This document shows, piece by piece, positions 50,770 to 60,194 of a stretch of DNA of 64,000 nt. The DNA lies in contig NZ_CP046391.1 in assembly GCF_012790675.1 (NCBI RefSeq), positions 602,136 to 666,135 of the forward strand, given 5' to 3'. A program made the position numbers and the translations under genes. The notes below the pieces were generated by a model that did no database searches, was not told the origin of the DNA, and worked only from the letters and a program-made list of their open reading frames with translations. Within the stretch, counting starts at the first letter, position 1; each line of letters starts with the position of its first letter. The stretch comes from Anaplasma platys. Lineage in GTDB: Bacteria > Pseudomonadota > Alphaproteobacteria > Rickettsiales > Anaplasmataceae.

Positions 50770-51837
50770 TTGTCGCGTCGTTGCCCGTGGGTTGCGCGTT
50801 GTGATTTCTTTTTTACATGCCTTCTCTCACGTGGAGTAAGGCCTTCGGGCTTGTTGCGTGGCCGCATACTGCAATCCTACCACATTATCCCTGCTGCAAA
50901 ACAGATATTCAAGGCATACGGTTTAAAAAACAGAAGAGGGTTGGGAGCTGATTTATACTGGAGCTTTAGTACAAAACACAAAAAAGACATCAAACAGAAC
51001 AGCGCCAAAAACAAAATAAGACATATTGGACATGAAAATAACGTAAGAAAAAGCCTGCAAAACTCAAATAACAAAAACTATCCAATTTTCCTCGATTTTC
51101 CTTCCGCAACAAGAAACTCCCCACGCTGTTTGAATGGGAAAGGAATACATGCACCAAGTCCTCAAGATTCACTAGTGCGGCAACAGAAAAACCAACTGTA
51201 TACTTTAACGGATATGCTTTTTGGGGAAGAAAAATTATCGGAAAACAAAATCGCACATAGGTATCTCGAAAAGCGCGATATAAGGACTAGTTTTTTTCTA
51301 CGCACGATGAATAACAAAGAACAACAACATGTCCCTTCTATACCATTTTTGACATCAGTAATTTCCGAGCCCCACAGGACTGCAATTCTTGTAGCGAAAT
51401 CACTAGGCAGACCAGTGAGCACATCTAATCGGAGTATAAATCAGTTCTCAACCTACGAATGCTACTACCCCTCATGTAGCCATATTACAAGTGGTACTCA
51501 CAGCCTTAAGCAACAATATACACACTACTGTACGCCAAGTCATCAGCAAAAAAGTCCCACAAAGACTACTCTTAAACGGCATGTTAGTTACACTTTTTCT
51601 GCAGTCTATATTGCGGCATTATGGAACATAACATTTCCTACTAAAGGCGCAATGCAGCGTTTCAATGCATGCCATAGTATGGAATTTTGCGCCTTTACAG
51701 TAAAGATCGCTATCCATAATCCTTGTAACAAACAGAGCTCCTCTCTGAATTTCCCGAGTAACCCGGCGTTTTTGTTCCGACGCAATTGTTTCCTCTTTCT
51801 CATGTCATCAACCAAAGCTTTAAATTTGATCAACTAA
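50770..51837 (+). CDS. Basic, low-homology protein upstream of the 1081-residue gene
   Basis: 355 residues if started at TTG 50770, which has AAGAGGAACC just before it. Rich in K, N, S, H, T and R and free of clear membrane segments. It ends 12 bases before the next gene, which suggests a two-gene unit. No motif recognised. The unusual composition and TTG start leave open that it is a remnant. Confidence 0.55.
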   Translation: MSRRCPWVARCDFFFTCLLSRGVRPSGLLRGRILQSYHIIPAAKQIFKAYGLKNRRGLGADLYWSFSTKHKKDIKQNSAKNKIRHIGHENNVRKSLQNSNNKNYPIFLDFPSATRNSPRCLNGKGIHAPSPQDSLVRQQKNQLYTLTDMLFGEEKLSENKIAHRYLEKRDIRTSFFLRTMNNKEQQHVPSIPFLTSVISEPHRTAILVAKSLGRPVSTSNRSINQFSTYECYYPSCSHITSGTHSLKQQYTHYCTPSHQQKSPTKTTLKRHVSYTFSAVYIAALWNITFPTKGAMQRFNACHSMEFCAFTVKIAIHNPCNKQSSSLNFPSNPAFLFRRNCFLFLMSSTKALNLIN

Positions 51838-51849
51838 TCGAAGAAACAT

Positions 51850-54800
51850 ATGCCACAAAATGCTAATACAAATTCCGAATCAAACCGGGCAACAGAAGAA
51901 TCGTCATTGCCCGGGCTACAAATACCATGTGATTTACAAAGAGAAGTCGCAAATCTGGTGCTGGCAACTCAAGGACCTTTTTGGGCTGAGTTGGATAACG
52001 CGACGCAATCTGACACGGAGCAAACTACGACTGCTCCTATAACTCAGGCATTGAACCAAAATCTCACATTTTCAAATTGTGAGACCGCGAACACGAATCC
52101 TGTAAGCGCTAAAAACCAGTTAGACACCACAGGCACCGTGGAAATAGGCAACACAAACTCCCTACAATCTGCTATTACCAGGTCCCCACAATGCGCTGGA
52201 AACATAAACACAGTGGCACCACAGCCAATGGGCACCTTAGGCCTTTTACGCAACATGTCTCAAGCTGCTAGCACCTATGCTACACCTACAATAAATAGAG
52301 GTGATCTTATCAACGGGTGCCATAGTGATTACGGGGCCAACCCCATTACTTCTAGCAGCACAACCACTCTACCTTCAACAACATATATTCCCTCGACGGC
52401 TTCCATATCCCGCAGTACAACCCGCAAAACTGCAGCTAAAAGATCCGCTGTCAACGCTAATTTGGCCAACCGCTCAATGCCTGCTAGACGTCATAGTCAG
52501 CAGAGTGCACAAAACGCCGCCAACTCGCAGTTTCATTGCAATCAAGTAAATCATTCTACTCCGTATGCGTACACTGCAACGGCTTCGCATAGAGCTGCCT
52601 CGCTTGGAAGGGACAATCACAATACACTGCTACATCATCCGATTAATTCCCAATCAAACTCTGCAACATCGGCGGCAGCGACGCTTTATCCTCTTAAAGC
52701 AAAACCTACACTTTCGGGTATGTGCCAAGCGCACCAACAACTTGAAGCAACAGCCACAGAATCTGAAAACAATCATGCAAACCTCGTTCCTACGCCCACA
52801 AGTACCTTGGCTACTTCTCAAGTCTCAGATGGGGCGACAGAGACATACCAAGAATTTCGCACTTCGGAACCAGAAGCACCGACGTCACAGGACGCTCGGT
52901 GCACATCGCACGACAATGAAGCAACGGCTGCCGGAAGAATTAGTCATCTTAATGCCGCAAATAGCGTTGCATCGAGCAACTCTCAGGCTGCTTCATACAG
53001 AAGGAATGCTTCCGGCATAAATAAACGCAATCTTGTCAATTCTCAGGCTTCAAACAACGCAACTAGAGTATCAACAACTATCTGTTCTGCAACGGCTGCA
53101 CCCCTTCAAAGGGCTAACTACGGACCTCTACACTCTGAAGTTGCAGCTATAAGATCCTCTGATGCTCTGCCGGAGCGAGGTTCTGTGGGCCACGAAATTC
53201 CCGCCATACATAGGGGTGCACCCCAATACCAACACGATTATGCCCCTCAAACAGCACGCCGAGCAACAACAATACCCTTTTTACCACCCCATATTTCGAC
53301 CAATGTATTCCAGGAAACAAGCCATGCACACCCCAATTTCGAATCTGCGTATACGCGACGGTCTTGGAATACAAATCCACAAAACTCTACAGCGCAATAT
53401 GCAGGGAGTTACACAGTACCTGAACCCTATGTATGTACTTGTATGATTGACTACACCCAAAGTGACGGGAGGATTAACACTAGCAGAATGCGTGCGCCAC
53501 CAGGTGCCGTCTTACCCAATCCCTTGATACTTTATCCTCTGCCTCCGTCACAAAATCACAATGTCCAAATCCATAGTCACATGGGATATAGGTATGCACT
53601 AAGCGCGATAAACCCCTCAGGAGTAGCAACATCATTAGCTGAAAGCGCACCTTACTATGGCCTATTGTCTTTTCACCCTGTAGGACCCTTAACTCACCAA
53701 CTGAACGCCACACATTATGCCTACGTGTATGCATCAAGAGCATCAAACAGTGGTCCACTTCACTATCCTCAACCCAGTCGATATGCTCCCCACGTGATAG
53801 CGGAGCCTCCGCTTGTTTTACACGGCGATGGTCACCATTGCGTGCATACTTCGCAGTATGATTTCAATTACGTGAACCAAGCGCCCGTTCTCATACCTGC
53901 ACATAACTTTATGGAAGGATACACAAACTACCGAGTTTACCGCGTAAGCGTAGTATACCCGGAGGGTAATCCATACCGGAAAATGAAAGGACAAAACAAA
54001 GGAATCTATGACAGCATCACGCTGAGAAAATACAACTCATACACCCTCACTGAAAAACCTACAACGCAACATGCAGAAGGCACCAAGCCATGCGCTGCTA
54101 TTCGCGGTGAAAGCACATTTTCGACACACAACACAACCTACAAAACTTTCGCCGGCAAGTATAAAGACCCGGGCTTCATACCGGAAACACACGTCAAAAG
54201 AAACTCGCCCTGGTCACATTGTGCCACAACTGTTAAATACTTAATAAATTTAATAACAGAGGAAAATATTATGGAACAACCACACAATAAGCCTGTATCT
54301 GATGTACCACAAAAGTACGATGACGCCGTGCAACTTGTGGAAACTTCAAGAAATCAAGACATCGTCTCAACAGCAATTAATGCTGAAAATGCTATTGATA
54401 ACCAGCAGGGTGATCCACAAGGCGCAGCAGCTTTAGAAGCTGTAACCATCGATGATGAGGCGCTGCGGACACCTGTTGACACCGCTTTTTTTGAAAAGAT
54501 CTTGAATGATCCAAATTCGCCCGGGTACATTAGTTGCTCTACAGAAGGAGAGCACAGCAGAAGCTGTACGCCACCTCCATCATATACTGCTCTATTCCCC
54601 GCACCCACTGCGGGTACACACCCTGGGCAGGAAGCATCCGAACCCACGGAGAAAACTAAAAAAAATGATGAAAATGCTTTTAGAACTCGTTCGTACGAAC
54701 TATTACCCGGGGTCACCGCTGTTTCTAGACCAAGTAGACCCAGTTGCACTATTGCCATTAATCATGCTGGAAATAGTTTGAGTAAAACAAAAAATGCTAA

Positions 54801-55095
54801 CCTCCAAGGACAACAAGCACAAGGAAACACAAGAAAGCCCGATAATATCTCCATTGCCCTTGAGAATTCACATGCATCTACAGAGCGTGCAAGTACGTCC
54901 AGTGCCCCAACTGAAACATCTGAACATAGCACTGGAACGTGTGATAGCCCCTCGGACCCGGTAACTTGTAGATCCGTTGCAGCATCAGATCCAGGCACTG
55001 AAAATATAGACAGCATGATCGAAGGACCCGTTGCAGAGAACTTTACTCAGCAACAGCGGCAAGACGGCACTAAACCATCTTACCACACTCTGTAA
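51850..55095 (+). CDS. Giant disordered protein with a PPSY motif, candidate effector
   Basis: 1081 residues. Residues 1-800 are very rich in N, T, S, A, H, Q and Y and poor in acidic residues, with no predicted fold by eye. From Met808 the composition changes to acidic and helix-compatible. An ATG at 54271 (Met808) is preceded by AGAGGAAAATATT, a strong ribosome binding site, so a separate 274-residue product is possible. CTPPPSYTALFP (near residue 910) holds a P-P-x-Y motif, which in host proteins binds WW domains. No enzymatic motif. The composition and setting suggest a secreted host-directed protein. Confidence 0.72.
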   Translation: MPQNANTNSESNRATEESSLPGLQIPCDLQREVANLVLATQGPFWAELDNATQSDTEQTTTAPITQALNQNLTFSNCETANTNPVSAKNQLDTTGTVEIGNTNSLQSAITRSPQCAGNINTVAPQPMGTLGLLRNMSQAASTYATPTINRGDLINGCHSDYGANPITSSSTTTLPSTTYIPSTASISRSTTRKTAAKRSAVNANLANRSMPARRHSQQSAQNAANSQFHCNQVNHSTPYAYTATASHRAASLGRDNHNTLLHHPINSQSNSATSAAATLYPLKAKPTLSGMCQAHQQLEATATESENNHANLVPTPTSTLATSQVSDGATETYQEFRTSEPEAPTSQDARCTSHDNEATAAGRISHLNAANSVASSNSQAASYRRNASGINKRNLVNSQASNNATRVSTTICSATAAPLQRANYGPLHSEVAAIRSSDALPERGSVGHEIPAIHRGAPQYQHDYAPQTARRATTIPFLPPHISTNVFQETSHAHPNFESAYTRRSWNTNPQNSTAQYAGSYTVPEPYVCTCMIDYTQSDGRINTSRMRAPPGAVLPNPLILYPLPPSQNHNVQIHSHMGYRYALSAINPSGVATSLAESAPYYGLLSFHPVGPLTHQLNATHYAYVYASRASNSGPLHYPQPSRYAPHVIAEPPLVLHGDGHHCVHTSQYDFNYVNQAPVLIPAHNFMEGYTNYRVYRVSVVYPEGNPYRKMKGQNKGIYDSITLRKYNSYTLTEKPTTQHAEGTKPCAAIRGESTFSTHNTTYKTFAGKYKDPGFIPETHVKRNSPWSHCATTVKYLINLITEENIMEQPHNKPVSDVPQKYDDAVQLVETSRNQDIVSTAINAENAIDNQQGDPQGAAALEAVTIDDEALRTPVDTAFFEKILNDPNSPGYISCSTEGEHSRSCTPPPSYTALFPAPTAGTHPGQEASEPTEKTKKNDENAFRTRSYELLPGVTAVSRPSRPSCTIAINHAGNSLSKTKNANLQGQQAQGNTRKPDNISIALENSHASTERASTSSAPTETSEHSTGTCDSPSDPVTCRSVAASDPGTENIDSMIEGPVAENFTQQQRQDGTKPSYHTL

Positions 55096-55107
55096 AAGCA
55101 TTGACCA

Positions 55108-55141
55108 ACCACTCACCGCAATAACCAAAAGGGTGAGTGGT
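55108..55141. terminator. Hairpin after the 1081-residue gene
   Basis: A perfect 10-base stem (ACCACTCACC and GGTGAGTGGT) with a 14-base loop, 12 bases after the stop. It is not followed by a T run, so it may be a terminator or an mRNA 3' stabiliser. Confidence 0.6.
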
Positions 55142-55235
55142 GCCTTTACGTCCCTACTAAATACCTAACCTGAATCTGGTAAAAGCCCTGTTTCAACATC
55201 ACCCAAGCACACCAGCTATGACCTTTAGAATTTAC

Positions 55236-55460
55236 TAGGGTGTTTTACAAGTTTAATTATGAAACGCACCATGTACCGAATGTTCACGCTGCTCAGATTA
55301 TTAACAGCTTGCTGGCACAATTGGGGCATTGTACAATCCTGGGTGGCTGTGTTCGCAGCTCTTTCAACCGAAATTGCCTGTTTTTAAGTGCGGTGTGTTT
55401 TGCATCGTTTGCGCACATAACCGGAGGTGTCGGCAATTTTGGATATTCAGTCTTTTTCTG
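55236..55460 (+). repeat. Leader cassette, copy 1
   Basis: Aligns over about 225 bases with 57705-57935. Shared landmarks in order are ATGAAA-CGC, CTTGCT, ATTGTACAATC-TGGGTG, GTGTCGGC-ATTTT, then CTTTTT-GAGGGG-AGATA. Copy 1 has GAGGGGCAGATA where copy 2 has GA followed by nine G. It leads into a decayed gene, while copy 2 leads into an intact one. Confidence 0.7.
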
Positions 55461-56823
55461 TGAGGGGCAGATAACTTACGCTACTTCATTATCAGCGCTA
55501 CATAATGGTGATCCATCTGTCTCCCTCTCTGAGAAGTCTATCATCTCACTCACAGAAGCCATAATTTTTCTGCAGCGTGCCAGAAAGTCATCACTGAGAC
55601 CAAGGCACAGCCTTGCTCCAGAAAGCAATGAAACAACTATTACCCATAGAATGATCCCCGTCTTAAGGTAAGTATTGTTGCCCAAGGTTAGGATATGGCA
55701 AGATGTATCCGAGGCTGTTATGGCGAAAGCTTTCATAGGAGCTGCCTATGCAACAAGACTACTTAGTAGAGGCACTCCGAAGCGATACAGATCGCTTGCC
55801 ACATTTAGGGCCTTGACCCGTTATGGAACAACCTTGGCGCTGGCACAACAAGCAGACTTAATATTGGATAGTCACGCGTCAGTGCGCCTTTCTATTACAG
55901 CACTCATTACCGCTGTACTCCGATGCTGCGTTAGAGTATTCGCGCATTTCGTCTCAAAACACCAACGTCATTTATAGAAAAAAACTGTGGGACACATGGC
56001 CTTTGGTACAGTTTGGAATATCTGAGTGCTCTGCATTGCTGGAAGAAGCGCAGAGAATTTGGAAAAGTTCGAAAACAAAAATAACGGGAATGGCTTTGCA
56101 GCAAAAGATTATCTAGTGAGTGATTTAAATGTGGACAGGGTGCTAGCGAATCTCGCCAAACAGCTTTCTTGTGCATGTTTCTATCAGACCGGAGAGCCGA
56201 GAACTATGTGGAGAAGTTTGATCTTTCCACTGAGGAAGATCGAAATTTTGCTAAATCGCTTATGGGTTATTGAAGTCGTTGAGCGCTGACACTGCGAACA
56301 TATCAGATGCTCTGAACGAGATATGGGTACCCAGGGAGATGTTTGAATCTCTGGAAAGAATCGTCATAGCGTCAGAGAGAGTCCAAGACAGGCTAGATCT
56401 AACCAGGGTATAGCCATAACTGGGACAAGCAAACCCTGCTCCCTGTGTTTTCAGGTGAAATACCGAGAGACAGAACAATCGTTTCCACCTGCTATAACTC
56501 TGCGGTTCAGGCATTGTTGTGCGATTGCCAACTGTCTGACACTAAGCATTTAGTGAACCTAGTAACCAATCCGACAACCCGTTTAGTAGACAAAGCATGC
56601 AATGCAGTCATGTGATTTTCGGGTATTAAAAAACAGCCTCAAGGAGATTATGAGTTTCGCCACAATGTCAGCGTACGGCTGACAAAACTTCTTGTTACCG
56701 CACATGAGTTTCCCAACTCTTTGCTTCATTGCCGCAAACAGCTGCTCGTTGAAAGCGTTGTTGAAGAGCAAAAAGCAAGCCGAGTAGGTAGACCTACTCC
56801 AACGACGTGTCGTTCGCTATTTT
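55461..56823 (+). pseudogene. Decayed relative of the helical paralogs
   Basis: Open segments in shifting frames carry sequence in the same style as the genes at 43130 and 58614: TYATSLSALHNGDPSVSLSEK, DVSEAVMAKAFIGAAYATRLL (about 55700), ISECSALLEEAQRIWKSS (about 56015), PRDRTIVSTCYNSAVQALL (about 56465) and RHNVSVRLTKLLVTAHEFPN (about 56655). At least five frameshifts or stops break it. It follows leader cassette copy 1. I assign the family by style and position; a profile search would be needed for proof. Confidence 0.6.
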
Positions 56824-57704
56824 AGCAACAACACAGGGTTTCTCTCGGCAACTTGCCGACTACCCTACCAGCCACTAGGCTTATTCCACAAAACAAGGCC
56901 GAAAAATGGTTAGGAAGTAGAGGTCAAAACCGCCAAGTAGAACGAGAAAGAGAAGCCCCTTCCCTACCAAAAACACAACGTGCACGTCATAAAATATTGT
57001 AAAAGAACTCGCCACTAAAGTTTTTTCCCTGAAATACCTATAGGAAAATCTTCTGAGCCTCACCTTCCGGGTAAATGTTCTCCTCATTTAATCATCTCTC
57101 TCAAAGAGGGATCTATTAGCAGCACGTTTATAAATCCTTGAATTAGTATATTTGCTCTCAAAACAGTGAAACATTTCCCATTATTCAAGAGCGCTATAGC
57201 CTATCAGATAGCTGTAAATTCCCGAATCCACTGGAGCTTATGTCGCTACTATCTCGAGAATATCTCAGTACACATGTGGGGTGACAACAACCCAAACCAG
57301 GTTAGCAGGCCATTAAAAACTTACCTCACCTAGATGATAAGGCAAAAAGGTACACGTGCAGCATGCTGGGAACCACAAATTCACGCTCATCTTCCTAATT
57401 ATTCCTAGCAGCCCGCACCCCTAACCAGCAATACCGCAAAGGAACTTGTTAATATGCCCTTTTTCCCCAGAATGATTCCATGCAGCAAGCATTTCCTGAG
57501 AACACTATCAGATCCCGAGCATGACTGTAGGCCTAGAGAGCAGAACTTTGCTATACGGACTCACAAAACAGCAAATATTGGCCCCTAATACCCTTAGGCA
57601 AATACTAGCTAAAAGCCACAGCTGCGGAATACGAAGTGTTCATAGAGGTACTTGCCTTGGAAACGGACACGCATTATTTAGGTCTACTAGCAAGACCAGA
57701 TAGG
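56824..57704. other. Gene-free stretch before the second leader cassette
   Basis: About 880 bases with no gene, RNA or hairpin that I can support. Short frames lack ribosome binding sites. Confidence 0.5.
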
Positions 57705-57935
57705 TGAGATTATTTTGCAAATTTCACCATGAAATACGCCGTACACCTAATATTTATATTGCCACACTCTATGACAACTTGCTAGAACAGTGTGCGAATT
57801 GTACAATCGTGGGTGTGTTGTGTTTTTAATTCACGCAAAGAAAATTACCTACAAAGACACATTGTGTGTGCCATTAACGAGCTATAGAGAACGCGTGTTT
57901 CACGAAGTGTCGGCGATTTTACAGATGGCACCTTT
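57705..57935 (+). repeat. Leader cassette, copy 2
   Basis: Homologous to 55236-55460 (see that entry). It runs up to the ATG at 57957. The ribosome binding site of this copy has become a run of nine G at 57944-57952. Confidence 0.7.
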
Positions 57936-57956
57936 TTGAATGAGGGGGGGGGAGAT

Positions 57957-58562
57957 ATGGATGATAAGGAAAGGTGTCATCAAGGCACTTGGTGGAAATT
58001 AGGGCGTTTTGCGTGGGGGCATGTAGGATGTAGCGCTTCTTCTTACACAAGCGACGTTCCCGTGCACGCCAGCTCAGTGCAAAGCTTGTGCGCTGAGGAG
58101 GGACTCTGCAGTTTAGATAGCTCGACGCTTCCCAGCATTGACCCTGTGTACCACAAAGCAGAATCTAATAACAGCAGCGGAAGGACCTGGGCGTCCATGC
58201 TCAGTACATTGTATCGAAATACGTATGGGAGCTCTAAAAAAAACAGGCAAAATCCGCCTATTTACTCGCCACAAAGTTCAGGTAACGGAGCATCGCCTAG
58301 CGCGACTGACACTTTAATGTACAATGTGGACCACGTCCCCACTGGAAAACATGTAGGCCTTCCTAGCGGAATGTGTTTTGGCTACCGCATGCTGATTGAA
58401 CAATTGCAATACAACATAAGTGACAATGGTCTCAAAAAGGAAGGGGGGGGGGAGAATGGTGAGATTATGGTGATCATCTGGCACAGGATGAATGTCACCA
58501 GCGCAGTTTGCTGCGTAAGCATTTTTGTAATTATGGAAGTCCGCAAAAACACGCCTTACTGA
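57957..58562 (+). CDS. Small unknown protein with two G runs, probably phase-variable
   Basis: 201 residues from ATG 57957, whose ribosome binding site is the nine-G run at 57944-57952. The protein is polar, serine- and asparagine-rich, with a hydrophobic stretch near the end (SAVCCVSIFVIMEV). A ten-G run at 58443-58452 lies in codons around residue 163. With nine G the frame gives six more codons (after GGG: R-M-V-R-L-W) and stops; with eleven G it stops after three. So the last 35 residues exist only at this tract length. No family recognised. The next gene starts 51 bases downstream. Confidence 0.65.
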   Translation: MDDKERCHQGTWWKLGRFAWGHVGCSASSYTSDVPVHASSVQSLCAEEGLCSLDSSTLPSIDPVYHKAESNNSSGRTWASMLSTLYRNTYGSSKKNRQNPPIYSPQSSGNGASPSATDTLMYNVDHVPTGKHVGLPSGMCFGYRMLIEQLQYNISDNGLKKEGGGENGEIMVIIWHRMNVTSAVCCVSIFVIMEVRKNTPY

Positions 58563-58613
58563 CCTTTTCGTGCCTGAAAGCGGCTTTTTATCGGTAATAG
58601 TCCGGAGTATTTT

Positions 58614-60053
58614 ATGGAACATGATGTCGTCATGACGCCTTCACCACTCGAACAAGTATACGCAGACCCTGCAGAAGTGGTTCGGGGAGAGTGTACAACT
58701 TTATGTGGCGCGAAGCTAACGCAGAGTGGATTGATGAAAGTTTTTCTACATCTTCTGACTCGCTCTAAAATAATAACTGCTGCAATTTGCAAAGAGAGCA
58801 CTCACCAAAGTGGGGCCTATTGGGACATTGCCAAACAGCGCTATTTGCTCCTAGCTCACGACAACATTTCTCAATCCATAGACGAAATTGTGAAACTTTG
58901 CTTTTGCAAGCATGACTCCATAAAACGGGGGTTCCTGGAGCGGTGCCTCTACAATCTCTGCGTGGCACTAAGCAATATGGAAAGGTTCTTGGATCACAAA
59001 ACCATCAAGAATGAAGTTGACTTGATGTATTGGCGAGCAGGGCAAGTCCTGGCACTAGTTGTCAATACCATAGACATGATACAGACTCATGCATTACTCA
59101 ATAATAAGGATGTGTATGGAGCAGCTTCAGCTCTTGCAGTTAAAACAACGGGGATACTAAAGGTAATTAATAGATCAGTAAATTTGTTACAATTTGAGGA
59201 TGGCACATCCCATACCTTGCTTTTGAGAACCACCGCAGAGCTGTACATGTTGAATAGACTAGTCATTAATTCGGCATTGTACGAACAGAAACCTGCGCAA
59301 AATTATATCATACATGATATAATAGAACAAAGGCTATGGACGCTGAGAATACAATTATTGCTCCTGCTTGCCACATCAACTATAGATAGGAAATCGTGTA
59401 AGAGAAATGAGATTTTGCGCAAAATTGTCTACTCAATGATTCTGTATTACAAGCGAATTGCGCATTATGCACTTGGCTGCTTCTTTCCCACACAAGAATA
59501 CCATGGAGACAGTCCTCTGGCTTTCTGTCTGATGAGGGATCTATCCCTAGCGCTTGAAACTCACACGCTGCTTTCTGAGATCAAAGACTCTTGTTCAACA
59601 GGCAATCTTGTAGTCCCCAGGAGTATGTTGAAAAAAATGCTTTATGTGTGTAACGGAATAAACGACGCTATTGCTGCTTGTTATAGGCAATTGCTCCTAC
59701 AGAGCTTCCGTTCCTTCTCACCTACCACCGAATACGCAGGCTACTATACTTGCTTGGATTGCATAGAAAGTGCGAAACAGAGAGTTGAGATCGTTAGGTC
59801 AAAGATCGCTTCATGTGGTAGCGCCGTGGATAAACGTCTGCAAATGCTAGCGGAGTCGCTGGAAGAATCTGAAGAATTATGTGCACTGGTACTGAGAGAT
59901 AGAGAAATACCCTCTGCAGATGGCTACCCAAGCAGCGAATTGGTTTCTGACATCTTAGTACTGAACTGCTTTAACGCAAATGAATTGCCCCTACGGCATT
60001 CAATTTATGAAGAAATGTGGCTGCAAGGAGGGGAAATTGGAAGATCGCGGTAA
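58614..60053 (+). CDS. Helical paralog 1 of a three-gene array
   Basis: 479 residues with a CCGGAG ribosome binding site six bases before the ATG. The sequence is almost all predicted helix with many cysteines and leucines and no membrane anchor. Shared features with the next two genes are the MEH start, DPAEVV-x-G, LLTRSK-x-x-TAAI-x-KEST near residue 50, EVDLMYW-x-A-x-QVLALV-N-x-ID-IQTHA near residue 145, and the ending SIYEEMWLQGG. Function unknown; family appears lineage-specific. Candidate secreted proteins. Confidence 0.8.
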   Translation: MEHDVVMTPSPLEQVYADPAEVVRGECTTLCGAKLTQSGLMKVFLHLLTRSKIITAAICKESTHQSGAYWDIAKQRYLLLAHDNISQSIDEIVKLCFCKHDSIKRGFLERCLYNLCVALSNMERFLDHKTIKNEVDLMYWRAGQVLALVVNTIDMIQTHALLNNKDVYGAASALAVKTTGILKVINRSVNLLQFEDGTSHTLLLRTTAELYMLNRLVINSALYEQKPAQNYIIHDIIEQRLWTLRIQLLLLLATSTIDRKSCKRNEILRKIVYSMILYYKRIAHYALGCFFPTQEYHGDSPLAFCLMRDLSLALETHTLLSEIKDSCSTGNLVVPRSMLKKMLYVCNGINDAIAACYRQLLLQSFRSFSPTTEYAGYYTCLDCIESAKQRVEIVRSKIASCGSAVDKRLQMLAESLEESEELCALVLRDREIPSADGYPSSELVSDILVLNCFNANELPLRHSIYEEMWLQGGEIGRSR

Positions 60054-60194
60054 TTATATGGGATGTGAGGTACAGCACTGCGTGGTTGTGCTCTTTGGCG
60101 TTCACATAAGACACAACGTGCTATTGCACGTCCCCACATCTGAGACCTTTTCGCACATGATATTTGCTTCTTATAAGTAATAGGTGGAGATAAT

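Noticed and set aside
55240..55671. 143-codon frame as an independent gene
   Set aside because: Its first half is the leader cassette that also occurs, noncoding, at 57705, and its second half is part of a decayed gene.
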